This document shows, one piece after another, positions 1 through 8,350 of a stretch of DNA of 33,073 bases. The stretch covers positions 1 to 33,073 of the forward strand of contig MWEZ01000008.1 in the NCBI GenBank assembly GCA_002071335.1, given 5' to 3'. This DNA comes from Verrucomicrobia bacterium ADurb.Bin018 (GTDB lineage: Bacteria > Verrucomicrobiota > Kiritimatiellia > CAIQIC01 > Lenti-01). Under the pieces are notes generated by a model that made no database searches, was not told the origin of the DNA, and saw nothing but the letters and a program-made list of their open reading frames with translations. A program made the translations under genes and the position numbers. Positions within the stretch are counted from its first letter, which is position 1. Each line of letters starts with the position of its first letter.

Positions 1-69
1 AACGCAGGAGACTTAAAACAGAGCGTCACCATTGATCCAAACGAATAACACCCTCAAATCACCCAGTGT

Positions 70-315
70 TCATCGAGTGATGACGCAACCCCTATGCCCA
101 AATGCATTTTTCGGGATAAAATTAGGTGTCAGGTGGACGCGTTGCAGGACGTTCAGCGGCTCAAACACGCCGCCCAGCTTGAATAGCAGCATGCCCACAA
201 ACACCAAGCCGACTGTGCAGGGAAACCGCAACTTGCGGAACAAGATATGCGCGAACAACGCAATCAGTACCAGCCCGACAAAACAGGCCACAACTTCAAC
301 CGGAAAATCTCTCAT
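70..315 (-). pseudogene. N-terminal fragment of a CPA1-type Na+/H+ (cation:proton) antiporter
   Basis: The reading frame starts at the ATG at 313-315 (MRDFPVEVV...). It encodes a first membrane helix (VGLVLIALFAHIL) followed by R-K-L-R-FP, VGLVFVGMLL and a segment ending HLTPNFI. In CPA1/NhaP antiporters this is helix 1, helix 2 and the run-up to the conserved FLPPLIFEAA-type motif. Here the resemblance stops abruptly near position 119, and the frame ends about 16 unrelated residues later at the stop at 70-72. An intact antiporter would need more than 400 further residues, so this is a 5' remnant cut by a deletion or insertion. The 69 bases left of it show no gene. The assignment rests on helix pattern and motif order only. 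Confidence 0.55.
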
Positions 316-376
316 GGCTTGTGCATGGTGCCGGTCCCGCCCGCGGAATGTCAAACCGCAAAAAGGGCCGCGCCGT

Positions 377-1120
377 TCAGAAGGTCACGCCCAGCCCGAC
401 AATAAAGCCCGCCAGCGTGAATTTCAGTTCGTCCGCGGAGTGCTTGGCCCGGTAGCCGATGGCGCGATAGCCCGCCCGCGCCACGAGGTGCGGAGTCACT
501 TGGTAGCGCACTTGCGGGAACAGTTCATACACCAGTTTGGAATCGCCACCACCGCCGATGGAAAACGCAGGCGTGAGGCTCAACCCTTGAACTTTGCTGG
601 CCAGCAGCGGCAAGCTGGGCCACAGGATGATCATCGGGTCCCAACGATCCTGCCGATGATGAAAGGAGCCGGTGCCGTGGGCATCCAAGTCATTCGCGAT
701 GCGTGCATAACGGAAGCCCAGCGCCAGCGTGAACGTCTGGCCTTCCTTCCAACCCGGAAATACACGACCCGCGGCCAGCTCCCCAAAAATCAGGTCCGTA
801 TCCATTTGTCCGGCGAGGGGCGTGCCATTCACGGTCAGGGCGTCGGTGGATAACTGGTAGCCGTCGAGTTGGCCGCCCAATGCCCACCCGTTCCACACCA
901 CCTTGCCCGCCAGTGAGCCGCCGGCTTCGAGGTGTTCCCACAAATCGCCCGTGGAGCGGTCATATTTCACGTCCTGCCCGTGGAGCGTGCCGGAGCCGGA
1001 CAAGCCGGCCACCCACAAGCTGGGCACAAACTCAAACGTTGGCGGCACCGGTTCGGCGACCGCGACCATGACGACCAGCGTCAAACCGGCGGTGAGTCCC
1101 CAAAAGATTTTTTTATTCAT
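377..1120 (-). CDS. Outer-membrane beta-barrel protein, uncharacterised
   Basis: A 247-aa protein with a signal peptide (MNKKIFWGLTAGLTLVVMVAVA, probable cleavage after A-V-A). Alternating hydrophobic/polar strands and a C-terminal strand ending in phenylalanine (VGLGVTF) are the usual signal for outer-membrane insertion. There are about eight predicted strands (for example LALGFRYARI and HLVARAGYRAIGY), consistent with a small eight-stranded barrel. It is last in the RND efflux run, 30 bases after the stop of the beta-CASP RNase gene, with a weak GGAAA ribosome-binding site. No specific family is recognised and the substrate or role is unknown. Co-transcription with the pump is inferred from spacing and strand. 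Confidence 0.75.
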   Translation of the reverse strand: MNKKIFWGLTAGLTLVVMVAVAEPVPPTFEFVPSLWVAGLSGSGTLHGQDVKYDRSTGDLWEHLEAGGSLAGKVVWNGWALGGQLDGYQLSTDALTVNGTPLAGQMDTDLIFGELAAGRVFPGWKEGQTFTLALGFRYARIANDLDAHGTGSFHHRQDRWDPMIILWPSLPLLASKVQGLSLTPAFSIGGGGDSKLVYELFPQVRYQVTPHLVARAGYRAIGYRAKHSADELKFTLAGFIVGLGVTF

Positions 1121-1150
1121 ATTTTCCGGCCCGTTGCGCGCCGCTTCTGA

Positions 1151-2542
1151 TTACAATTCAAGCACCTCGTTCATCGCCGGCAATTCCGCGGGCAAGTCGA
1201 AGCGGCGTTGAATCTGGACCGCCAACCCCTGGCGCGATTCAGTTTCGCCATGCACCAGCACCACGCGCGGGCGCGAAGGCGCGATGGCCTCCAGCCACGC
1301 GAGCAAATCGGTCTGCCCCGCATGCGCGCTGAAGCCGCCCATGGTGTGCACATTCGCTTTGACCGCAATCTTTTCGCCAAAGATTTTGACGTACTCCGCG
1401 CCGTCCACCAACTGCCGGCCCAGCGTGCCGGCGGCCTGATAACCCACAATCAGCACATGCGTTTCCGGTTTCCAGAGATTGGCTTTGAAGTGGTGCAGAA
1501 TCCGGCCGGCATTGCACATCCCCGCGCCGGCCATGACCAGACAAGGCCCGGCCGCCTGATTGATCTGCCGAGAGTCGTCCGCCGTCACGCACAGTTTCAT
1601 GGTGCGCAACTCATCGCGCAGCGTACCCTGCTCAATGAACTTCAAGGTGGCATCGTCGAACAGCTCATGATGCCGGGTATAGATGGCCGACGCCTGAATG
1701 GCCATCGGGCTATCCATATAAATGGGGAACGGCTGCGCCTTTTGGTTGCGGAACATCCAGCCCAGCAAACCGGCAATGAGCTGGGCACGCCCGACGGCGA
1801 AGGTGGGCACCAGCATTTTGCCGCCCGCCGCAATGGCTTCATTGACGATGCCCACAAACTCCTCGACGGTGTTGACAAACGGCCGGTGGTCGCGCGAGCC
1901 ATAGGTGGACTCTAGGAACACCATGTCGGCCTCGTGGAACGGCTCAAAGGAGCGCAAAATCGGCGCGCTGCGCGGGCCGAGGTCGCCCGAGAACACGATG
2001 CGCTTTTGCCGCCCGCCTTCCTCGACAATCAACTGGATGGAGGCCGACCCCAGCATGTGACCGGCTTCCGTCCAGATGGCCTGAATGCCGGGCGCGACCT
2101 GCACCGGCTCCTGATACGGCACGGGGCGCATCATGCGGAGGGCGTTTTCCACATCCTCCAAGCTATAGAGCGGCGTGACCGGCGGCTTGCCCGCCCGTGC
2201 CAGCCGGCGGCTTTTGTGCATGGCATCCGCGGCGAGAATATGCGCGGAATCGCGCAGGATCAGGGCAGTCAGCTCCAAGGTGGCTTCCGTGGCATAGACC
2301 GGCACCTTGTGGCCTTTTTGTGCCACCAGCGGCAGGCGGCCCGTATGGTCCAAGTGCGCGTGAGTAATCAAGACCGCATTCAGCTTGATGCGCGCGGGCG
2401 GGCGCCAGCGGTTGAGCGCCTCCGCTTGGCGGGAGCCTTGAAACTGGCCGCAGTCCACCAGCACGCAGGCTTGGTCGGTTTGCACATAAAAAGCGGAACC
2501 CGTGACCTCCCCGCCCGCGGCGCCAGCAATATAAATTTTCAT
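1151..2542 (-). CDS. Beta-CASP metallo-beta-lactamase-fold ribonuclease (CPSF73/YSH1-like exonuclease family)
   Basis: A 463-aa metallohydrolase. The zinc motif THAHLDHTG sits at residues 60-68 (H61, H63, D65, H66), with H162 in EAGHMLGS, D187 in FSGDLG, and ESTYGSRDH at about 211-219. The beta-CASP insertion follows (MLVPTFAVGRAQ; later CVTADDS), then the RMMBL-type C-terminus with FSAHAGQTDLL and VLVHGE. Family knowledge: these enzymes cleave or trim RNA in the cytoplasm. There is no signal peptide. The ATG overlaps the stop of the outer-membrane factor gene by 4 bases (ATGA), and an AAAGGA site lies 5 bases upstream, so translation is probably coupled to the efflux genes. An RNase in an RND operon is an odd partner. 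The cellular RNA substrate is unknown. Confidence 0.9.
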   Translation of the reverse strand: MKIYIAGAAGGEVTGSAFYVQTDQACVLVDCGQFQGSRQAEALNRWRPPARIKLNAVLITHAHLDHTGRLPLVAQKGHKVPVYATEATLELTALILRDSAHILAADAMHKSRRLARAGKPPVTPLYSLEDVENALRMMRPVPYQEPVQVAPGIQAIWTEAGHMLGSASIQLIVEEGGRQKRIVFSGDLGPRSAPILRSFEPFHEADMVFLESTYGSRDHRPFVNTVEEFVGIVNEAIAAGGKMLVPTFAVGRAQLIAGLLGWMFRNQKAQPFPIYMDSPMAIQASAIYTRHHELFDDATLKFIEQGTLRDELRTMKLCVTADDSRQINQAAGPCLVMAGAGMCNAGRILHHFKANLWKPETHVLIVGYQAAGTLGRQLVDGAEYVKIFGEKIAVKANVHTMGGFSAHAGQTDLLAWLEAIAPSRPRVVLVHGETESRQGLAVQIQRRFDLPAELPAMNEVLEL

Positions 2543-3966
2543 GGATTTCCTTTCGCTTGTGTCGGGCTGGCTGCCGACGATCCCCAGCCGCCGCCCAATG
2601 CCTTGTACAACTGCACGAGGGATTGCAGCAGCTCGTTGCGGGTTTGCACGGCGGTCAGCTCGGCGCTGAACTGGTAGCGTTGCGCGTCGAGCACGTCACT
2701 ATAGCTGGCCACGCCGCCTTCGTAGCGCGCCCAGGCCAAATCCAGCCGGCGGGTTTCCGCCCGCAGGGTTTCTTCATCAGCCGCGAGTTGTTGCCGGAGA
2801 TACTCTTGCCCCGTCAGCGCGTCCGCCACCTCGCGGAACGCCGTTTGCACGGCCTTTTCATAGTTGGCCAGCGCTTCCTGGCGTTGCGCCGCGGCAACGC
2901 GCACGCCGGCGCGAATCTTGCCGGCATTGAAAATCGGCGCCGCCAGATTGGGGCTGAACGTCCACGCCTTGGCCAAGCCGGTATCGAACAAATCGGCCAA
3001 ATCATCGCTTTGCAATCCGAGCGCGCCGGTAAGCGACAGCGCCGGGAAGTAGGCCGCGCGCGCCACGCCAATGTTGGCATTGGCAGCAATAAGCTTTTGT
3101 TCCGCCGCGCACACGTCGGGGCGGCGCAGGAGCAAATCGGCGGGCAAGCCTGCCGGCACGTCTTCCGGCTGCCACTGCTGCACGATGTCCAATCCGCGCG
3201 GGATGTCGCCCGGATAACCACCCAGCAACCAGTTGAGCGCGTTTTCTGTCGCCGCAATCGCCCGTTGCAAGTTGGCCATGGCGGATTGCGCGGCGGCGAC
3301 TTGCGTCTGCGCCTGCGCCACATCCAATTCCGAAACGATCCCGTTGCCGTCGTCGAATTTGATTTGCGTCAGCTCCAGCATGTCACGGCGCGAGGCCAGT
3401 GTTGCGCGGGCGATGGCCAACTGACTGTCCAGCGCGCGCAAATTGAAGTAGGCCGAGGCCACGCCCGCCACCAGCCCGATCTCCACGGTGCGGCGGGCTT
3501 CGGCCGTCGCCAGATATTGGGCGCGCGCGGCTTCGTTGAGCCGGCGGATGCGGCCCCAGACATCCACTTCGTAGGACAACACGCCAAAGACATCAAACTG
3601 ATCGCCCTCCACGCCCGGCACCGGCGGCAGATTTCCTTTTCGCGCGCGGGTGTAGTTGGCGGTGCCGTTGACGGCCGGCCAGTAGTCGGCACGCTGGGCG
3701 CGCAACGCCGCGGCGGCTTGTTCGATGCGCGCGGCGGCGGCGCGCACGTCCGGGCTGTTCGTCAGCGCGGTGGTGATCAGAGCAACCAGCACCGGGTCGC
3801 GGTAAAAATCCGCGTAGGCCAGATCGGCGAGCGACTCGCTGGTGGCCGGGCCGCCGCGCCATGCTTCCGGCAACGCCAAGTCTGGGCGCTGGTAGTCCGG
3901 ACCGGTGGCGCAACCAGCCAGCAGCAGGGGCAGCAAAATCAAGGCGGCATGGCGATGACGGATCAT
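2539..3966 (-). CDS. RND efflux outer-membrane factor lipoprotein (NodT/OprM family)
   Basis: A 475-aa TolC-like channel subunit. The start at 3966 gives a lipoprotein signal (MIRHRHAALILLPLLLAGC, lipobox LAGC) followed by ATGPDYQRPDLALPEAW, the standard mature N-terminus of NodT-type factors. A GGAGG site sits 6 bases upstream. The frame is open for 142 more codons upstream, but that part is a shadow of the pump gene. The two OEP repeats are visible: helix-rich stretches around ALTNSPDVRAAAARIEQAAA and again after LLLRRPDVCAAEQKLIAANA, with the conserved RPDV and NIGVARAAYFPALSLTG. The gene overlaps the pump stop by 4 bases (ATGA) and the RNase start by 4 bases. It forms the outer-membrane exit duct of the efflux complex. 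Confidence 0.95.
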   Translation of the reverse strand: MIRHRHAALILLPLLLAGCATGPDYQRPDLALPEAWRGGPATSESLADLAYADFYRDPVLVALITTALTNSPDVRAAAARIEQAAAALRAQRADYWPAVNGTANYTRARKGNLPPVPGVEGDQFDVFGVLSYEVDVWGRIRRLNEAARAQYLATAEARRTVEIGLVAGVASAYFNLRALDSQLAIARATLASRRDMLELTQIKFDDGNGIVSELDVAQAQTQVAAAQSAMANLQRAIAATENALNWLLGGYPGDIPRGLDIVQQWQPEDVPAGLPADLLLRRPDVCAAEQKLIAANANIGVARAAYFPALSLTGALGLQSDDLADLFDTGLAKAWTFSPNLAAPIFNAGKIRAGVRVAAAQRQEALANYEKAVQTAFREVADALTGQEYLRQQLAADEETLRAETRRLDLAWARYEGGVASYSDVLDAQRYQFSAELTAVQTRNELLQSLVQLYKALGGGWGSSAASPTQAKGNP

Positions 3967-6900
3967 GCGGCACCTCCCTGCCGGCGATGACTCAGGCGCT
4001 CGATGGCAATGAAGAATGCGGGCGTCAGGAACACGCCGAGCAGCGTGGCCGTCAGCATGCCAACCAGTACCGCAATGCCCATCATCTTGCGGGCGTTGGC
4101 GCCGGAGCCGCTGGCCAGCACCAACGGCAACACCCCCAAGATGAAGGAAAAGGCCGTCATCAAAATGGGGCGGAAGCGCAGCTTGGCGGCCGCCATCGCG
4201 GCGGCCAGCGGCGCTTCTCCTTGATCTCGCTGCATCTTGGCGAACTCCACAATCAGAATGGCGTTTTTCGCAGCCAGCCCGATCAGCATAATCAATCCGA
4301 TTTGCACATAGATGTTGTTGTCGAAGCCCAGCAGCCACACCGGGAGAAACGCGCCCAGCAGAACGGTCGGCGTGATAAGCATGACGCTCCACGGCAGCGC
4401 CCAGCTTTCATAGAGCGCCGCCAGCAGCAGGAAGACAAACACCACCGCCAGAATCATGGTGGGCACCGAGCTGGGGGCGTTTTTCTCCTGATACGAAAGT
4501 CCGGTGAAAGCAATGCCCATTTCGCGCGGCAACACGTCGCGGGCCACGGCTTCCAGCGCGGCCATGGCTTGGCCCGAGCTATATCCTTCGGCCGCCTGCC
4601 CGGTGATTTGCACCGAGCGCATCAGGTTGTAGCGAATGGTCAGCTCCGCGCCGGCGGCAGGCGTCACCTTGACCAGCGTGGAGAGCGGAATCATGGCGTT
4701 GGTGGTCCGGCTGCGCACATAAAATTGGCCGATGTCCTCCGGCCGCCGGCGGAAGTCCGAGTCGGCCTGCACAAAGACGCGGTAGAGCCGGCCAAAGCGG
4801 TTGAAGTCGTTCACATAGGCCCCGCCCAGCGAGGCCTGCAACGTCGCGAACACATCCGAAATCGGCACGCCCAACGAGCGCGCTTTTTCGCGGTCCACCG
4901 TCAGCTCCACCTGCGGCACGGTGGGGTCGAAAGCCGAAAAGAGCCCGGTCAATTCGGGCCGTTGCCGCGCGGCCGCCAGGAAGGCCTGGGCGCGCTCGTG
5001 CAGTTCCTCCACCGACAGGTTGCCGCTGCGGTCCTGCAGCAGCATGTCGAAGCCGCCGGCCGCACCGAATCCCGGCAGCGAGGGCGGCACAAACGGGAAC
5101 GCCACCGCTTCGGGAATCGCCGCCAGCCGTTGGCGCAGCCCCAACACCAGCCCGATTAAGCTGGTCTCCGGCGTGGTGCGCTCGGCCCACGGTTTCAGCC
5201 GGATGAAAAACGTCCCGGTGTTGGGCGTGTAGGTGCCGCTCAAAAGCGACATGCCGCCGATGACGTTATAGGACTCGACGCCCGGCGTGGTGCGCAGCAC
5301 TTCCTCCACTTGCCGGGCGGCTTCGCTGGTGCGCTCCAGCGAGGCCGCGTTCGGCAACTGCAAGTTGGCCAGCAAAATGCCTTGGTCCTCAATGGGCACA
5401 AACCCCGCCGGCACCACTGACGAGAGCCCCCCGCCCAGCAACGCCACGCCGCCGATGATCAGCAGGCTCCACGCCGCGCGCCGCCCCAGCGCGGTGGCCC
5501 ACCGCAGATAGCCGCCGGTGGTGCGGGTGAACACCCGGTTGAAACCGCGGTAAAACCACCGCAGCGGCGATTGCTCAATATGTGCGGGCCGCAGCATCAG
5601 GCTCGCCAGCGCCGGGCTCAGGGAAAGCGCGTTGAACGTGGACAAAATCACCGACACCGCGATGGTGAGCGCAAACGGCGCATACATGCGCCCCGTCAGC
5701 CCGCCAATGAAGGCCACCGGCACAAAGACGGCAACCATGATCGCCGAGGTGCCGATGACCGGCCCGGTCACCTCGCGCATGGCCTGCGCGGTGGCTTCGC
5801 GCGGGGATTTGCCGCGCTCGATGTGCGACATCACCGCCTCCACCACCACAATGGCATCGTCCACCACGATGCCAATGGCCAGCACCAGCCCGAACATGGT
5901 CAGCGTGTTGATCGTGAAGCCCATCAGCGGGAAGAAAATGAACGTGCCGACCAGCGAAACCGGAATGGCCGCCAACGGGATCAGCGTGGCGCGGAAGTTT
6001 TGCAAGAAGATGAACACCACGAGCACCACCAGCACAATGGCCTCAAACAGGGTGTGGACGATTTCCTCAATGGAGGCCGAGACCGCCGGCGTGGAGTCGT
6101 AGGTGATGGCGTAATCCATATCATCGGGGAAATAGCGCTTCAATTCGTCCAGCGTGCGGTACACTTCTTTGGCGCACTCGATCTGGTTCGCGCCCGGCAG
6201 CAGATAGAGCATCAGCAGGCCCGCCTCGCGGCCGTTGTAGCGACCAAACGATTTGTAATTTTCCGCGCCCAGCTCGATGCGCGCCAAATCCTTGAGCCGC
6301 ACCTGCCGGCCATCCTCGGTGGAGCGCACCAAAATCTCGCCGAATTCCTCCGGCGTGGTCAGGCGGCCCGGCGCGCGCACGGTCAGGGTGAACTCCTGCC
6401 CGGCGGGCGCGGGCGCGGCCCCCACCTGCCCCGCCGGCGCCTGCGCGTTTTGTTCGCGGATGGCGCTCATCACATCGGCCGGCGTCAGGCCCAGCTTGGC
6501 CAGCTTGTCCGGTTGCAGCCAGATGCGCATGCCGTATTCCGCGCCGCCGGCCATGTCCACCTGGGAGAGGCCCGGCACCCGCAACAGGGCGTCGCGGACA
6601 TTGAGCACGGCGTAGTTGTTCAGGAAGAGGCTGTCGTAGGTTCCATTCGGCGAATACAGACTCACCACCATCAGGATACTGGGATTGATCTTCTTGACCG
6701 TCAGCCCCTGCGCCACGGCCTCCGCCGGCAATCGCGATTCCGCCTGCGCCACTCGGTTCTGGGTGAGCATGTTGGCCGTGTCCATGTCGCTGCCGACATC
6801 AAACGTGACACTCAATTGCATCCGGCCGTCGCTGGAGTTGAGCGACTTCATGTACAGCATGCGCTCCACGCCGTTGACCTGCTGCTCAATCGGCGTGGCC

Positions 6901-7082
6901 ACGGACTGCTCCACCGCCTCGGCGCCCGCGCCGGGATATACCGCGGTGACCTGGATGTTCGGCGGCGACAGTTGCGGATACTGCTCGATGGGCAGCGTGA
7001 GCAGGGTCTGCACCCCGATCAGCACCATCAGAATCGCCAGCACGATGGCCAGAATTGGCCGGCGGATGAAGAACTGCGCCAT
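3963..7082 (-). CDS. RND multidrug efflux pump, HAE1/AcrB-like inner-membrane transporter
   Basis: A 1,039-aa protein of typical family length starting MAQFFIRRPILAIVLAIL. The proton-relay acidic pair D408-D409 lies in GIVVDDAIVVVE of helix 4. The first periplasmic loop carries PPNIQVTAVYPGA and TPIEQQVNG, helix 4 is preceded by GFTINTLTMFGLVLAIG, and the second half has GLAAKNAILIVEFAK and RFRPILMTAF. Twelve membrane segments and two large periplasmic loops match hydrophobe/amphiphile exporters, which use the proton motive force to expel drugs or lipophilic compounds from the periplasm and inner membrane. It sits 3 bases after the adaptor stop and overlaps the outer-membrane factor by 4 bases. 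The substrate cannot be read from sequence. Confidence 0.97.
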   Translation of the reverse strand: MAQFFIRRPILAIVLAILMVLIGVQTLLTLPIEQYPQLSPPNIQVTAVYPGAGAEAVEQSVATPIEQQVNGVERMLYMKSLNSSDGRMQLSVTFDVGSDMDTANMLTQNRVAQAESRLPAEAVAQGLTVKKINPSILMVVSLYSPNGTYDSLFLNNYAVLNVRDALLRVPGLSQVDMAGGAEYGMRIWLQPDKLAKLGLTPADVMSAIREQNAQAPAGQVGAAPAPAGQEFTLTVRAPGRLTTPEEFGEILVRSTEDGRQVRLKDLARIELGAENYKSFGRYNGREAGLLMLYLLPGANQIECAKEVYRTLDELKRYFPDDMDYAITYDSTPAVSASIEEIVHTLFEAIVLVVLVVFIFLQNFRATLIPLAAIPVSLVGTFIFFPLMGFTINTLTMFGLVLAIGIVVDDAIVVVEAVMSHIERGKSPREATAQAMREVTGPVIGTSAIMVAVFVPVAFIGGLTGRMYAPFALTIAVSVILSTFNALSLSPALASLMLRPAHIEQSPLRWFYRGFNRVFTRTTGGYLRWATALGRRAAWSLLIIGGVALLGGGLSSVVPAGFVPIEDQGILLANLQLPNAASLERTSEAARQVEEVLRTTPGVESYNVIGGMSLLSGTYTPNTGTFFIRLKPWAERTTPETSLIGLVLGLRQRLAAIPEAVAFPFVPPSLPGFGAAGGFDMLLQDRSGNLSVEELHERAQAFLAAARQRPELTGLFSAFDPTVPQVELTVDREKARSLGVPISDVFATLQASLGGAYVNDFNRFGRLYRVFVQADSDFRRRPEDIGQFYVRSRTTNAMIPLSTLVKVTPAAGAELTIRYNLMRSVQITGQAAEGYSSGQAMAALEAVARDVLPREMGIAFTGLSYQEKNAPSSVPTMILAVVFVFLLLAALYESWALPWSVMLITPTVLLGAFLPVWLLGFDNNIYVQIGLIMLIGLAAKNAILIVEFAKMQRDQGEAPLAAAMAAAKLRFRPILMTAFSFILGVLPLVLASGSGANARKMMGIAVLVGMLTATLLGVFLTPAFFIAIERLSHRRQGGAA

Positions 7083-7085
7083 GGC

Positions 7086-8201
7086 TTACTCGCTGGCCGG
7101 GGCGGCCGGCTGAAGGGCAATCGCCGTGCCATTTTGCAGCTTCTGCCCGCCCTCCACCACCACTTTTTCGCCCGCGTGCAGGCCGGATTCAATCACATAA
7201 AGGTTATCCACCCGCGGCCCCACCCGCACCGGGCGGAACTCCGCGCGGCCATCCTCGCCGACCACAAAAACCGAGTGGGTCCCCTGCAATTCCTGCACGG
7301 CGCGTTGCGGTACCAGGATTGCACCCGCAACCGTCCGGATCGGCGCGCGCACCCTCCCGAATTGCCCCGGCCGCACCAACAGCCCTGGATTTGGAAATGC
7401 CACTTCCAGCAGCATGGTGCCGGTGGCCGGGTCCACGCTCCGGTCCACAAACACCACTTTCCCTTTATCGGGCAGGGAGGAGCCATCGGCCAGCACCAGC
7501 TCAAAAATCGCCGCGCTGGCCAAGGCCTGCTGGTCTTCCGGAATCACGTGCTGCAACGTCAGAAATTCTTTTTCGCTGATGCTGAACCGCACGGCGATGG
7601 GGTCCAACACCGAAAGCGTGGTCAGCAGCGTATTCTGGCCGCGGCCAACCAGGTTGCCGGGTTTGACTTCGGTTTTGCCGATGAGCCCGGCAATCGGCGC
7701 ATGGATTTTCGTGTAGCCAAGCAGAATCTCCATGTTATCCACCGCGCCGCGCGCGGTCACCACCGCGCCCGATGCCGAATGTTGCGCGGCAAGGGCATCA
7801 TCCAGCATTTGGCGGGAGATCGCATTTTTCTCCCAGAGCGGCGTCAGTCGGCGGACATCGCGACGGGCCTTGTCATCGGCGGCTTCTGCTTGCGCCAGCG
7901 CGCCGCGCGCCTGCGCCAGGTTGGCTTCCACCGTGCTGGGATCAATGGTGTAGAGCAGTGCGCCTTTTTCCACCATGGCGCCTTCGCGGAAGTGGACGGA
8001 CTCCAAAATACCCTCCACCCGCGCGCGAATTTCCACATCCTGCGAGCCCAGGGTTTGCCCCATCGCCTCGTAATAGATCGGCTGGTCGCGCACGATGACA
8101 TCGGCGGCCACCACGGGAACCGGGCCTGGCGGGGGGGCGGGCATTTTTTCGCGGCACCCCACCGCCAAGACAATCACGCTTAAGAGGATGGAGTAACGCA
8201 T
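7086..8201 (-). CDS. RND efflux periplasmic adaptor (membrane fusion protein)
   Basis: A 371-aa lipoprotein when started at the ATG at 8199-8201. The signal MRYSILLSVIVLAVGC ends in a lipobox with C16, and an AAAGGA site lies 6 bases upstream. The frame continues 48 codons further upstream, but this extension has no signal peptide and runs through the promoter region. Domains in order: beta-barrel/lipoyl half (VEIRARVEGILESVHFREG...V.KGALLYTIDP), a coiled-coil hairpin (ANLAQARGALAQAEAADDKA...), lipoyl second half (YTKIHAPIAGLIGKTEVKPG), and the C-terminal membrane-proximal domain (VPQRAVQELQGTHSVFVV...GLHAGEKVVVEGGQKL). It bridges the pump and the outer-membrane factor and is the first gene of the operon; its promoter should lie in 8202-8350. 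No adjacent TetR/MarR repressor is present. Confidence 0.95.
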   Translation of the reverse strand: MRYSILLSVIVLAVGCREKMPAPPPGPVPVVAADVIVRDQPIYYEAMGQTLGSQDVEIRARVEGILESVHFREGAMVEKGALLYTIDPSTVEANLAQARGALAQAEAADDKARRDVRRLTPLWEKNAISRQMLDDALAAQHSASGAVVTARGAVDNMEILLGYTKIHAPIAGLIGKTEVKPGNLVGRGQNTLLTTLSVLDPIAVRFSISEKEFLTLQHVIPEDQQALASAAIFELVLADGSSLPDKGKVVFVDRSVDPATGTMLLEVAFPNPGLLVRPGQFGRVRAPIRTVAGAILVPQRAVQELQGTHSVFVVGEDGRAEFRPVRVGPRVDNLYVIESGLHAGEKVVVEGGQKLQNGTAIALQPAAPASE

Positions 8202-8350
8202 AGGAGGTCCTTTCCCACATTCACAATCTGAAAAGTCTAGACCGATGGGGTGAGCCATGTCAAAGGCCGAATCCAAGCGCGGCCAACCCAACCCGCGCGG
8301 GCGCAATGTATTCGCGTTTTTACGCCCGGCATTTTTCCGACACACTAAAC

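Noticed and set aside
2557-5159. Long plus-strand open frames opposite the outer-membrane factor and pump
   Set aside because: Composition shadows of well-recognised minus-strand genes; no motif and no ribosome-binding site of note.
5571-8183. 870-codon open frame on the plus strand opposite the RND pump and adaptor
   Set aside because: It is antisense to two clear RND genes, rich in His/Arg/Gln as expected of a GC-rich shadow frame, with no recognisable domain.
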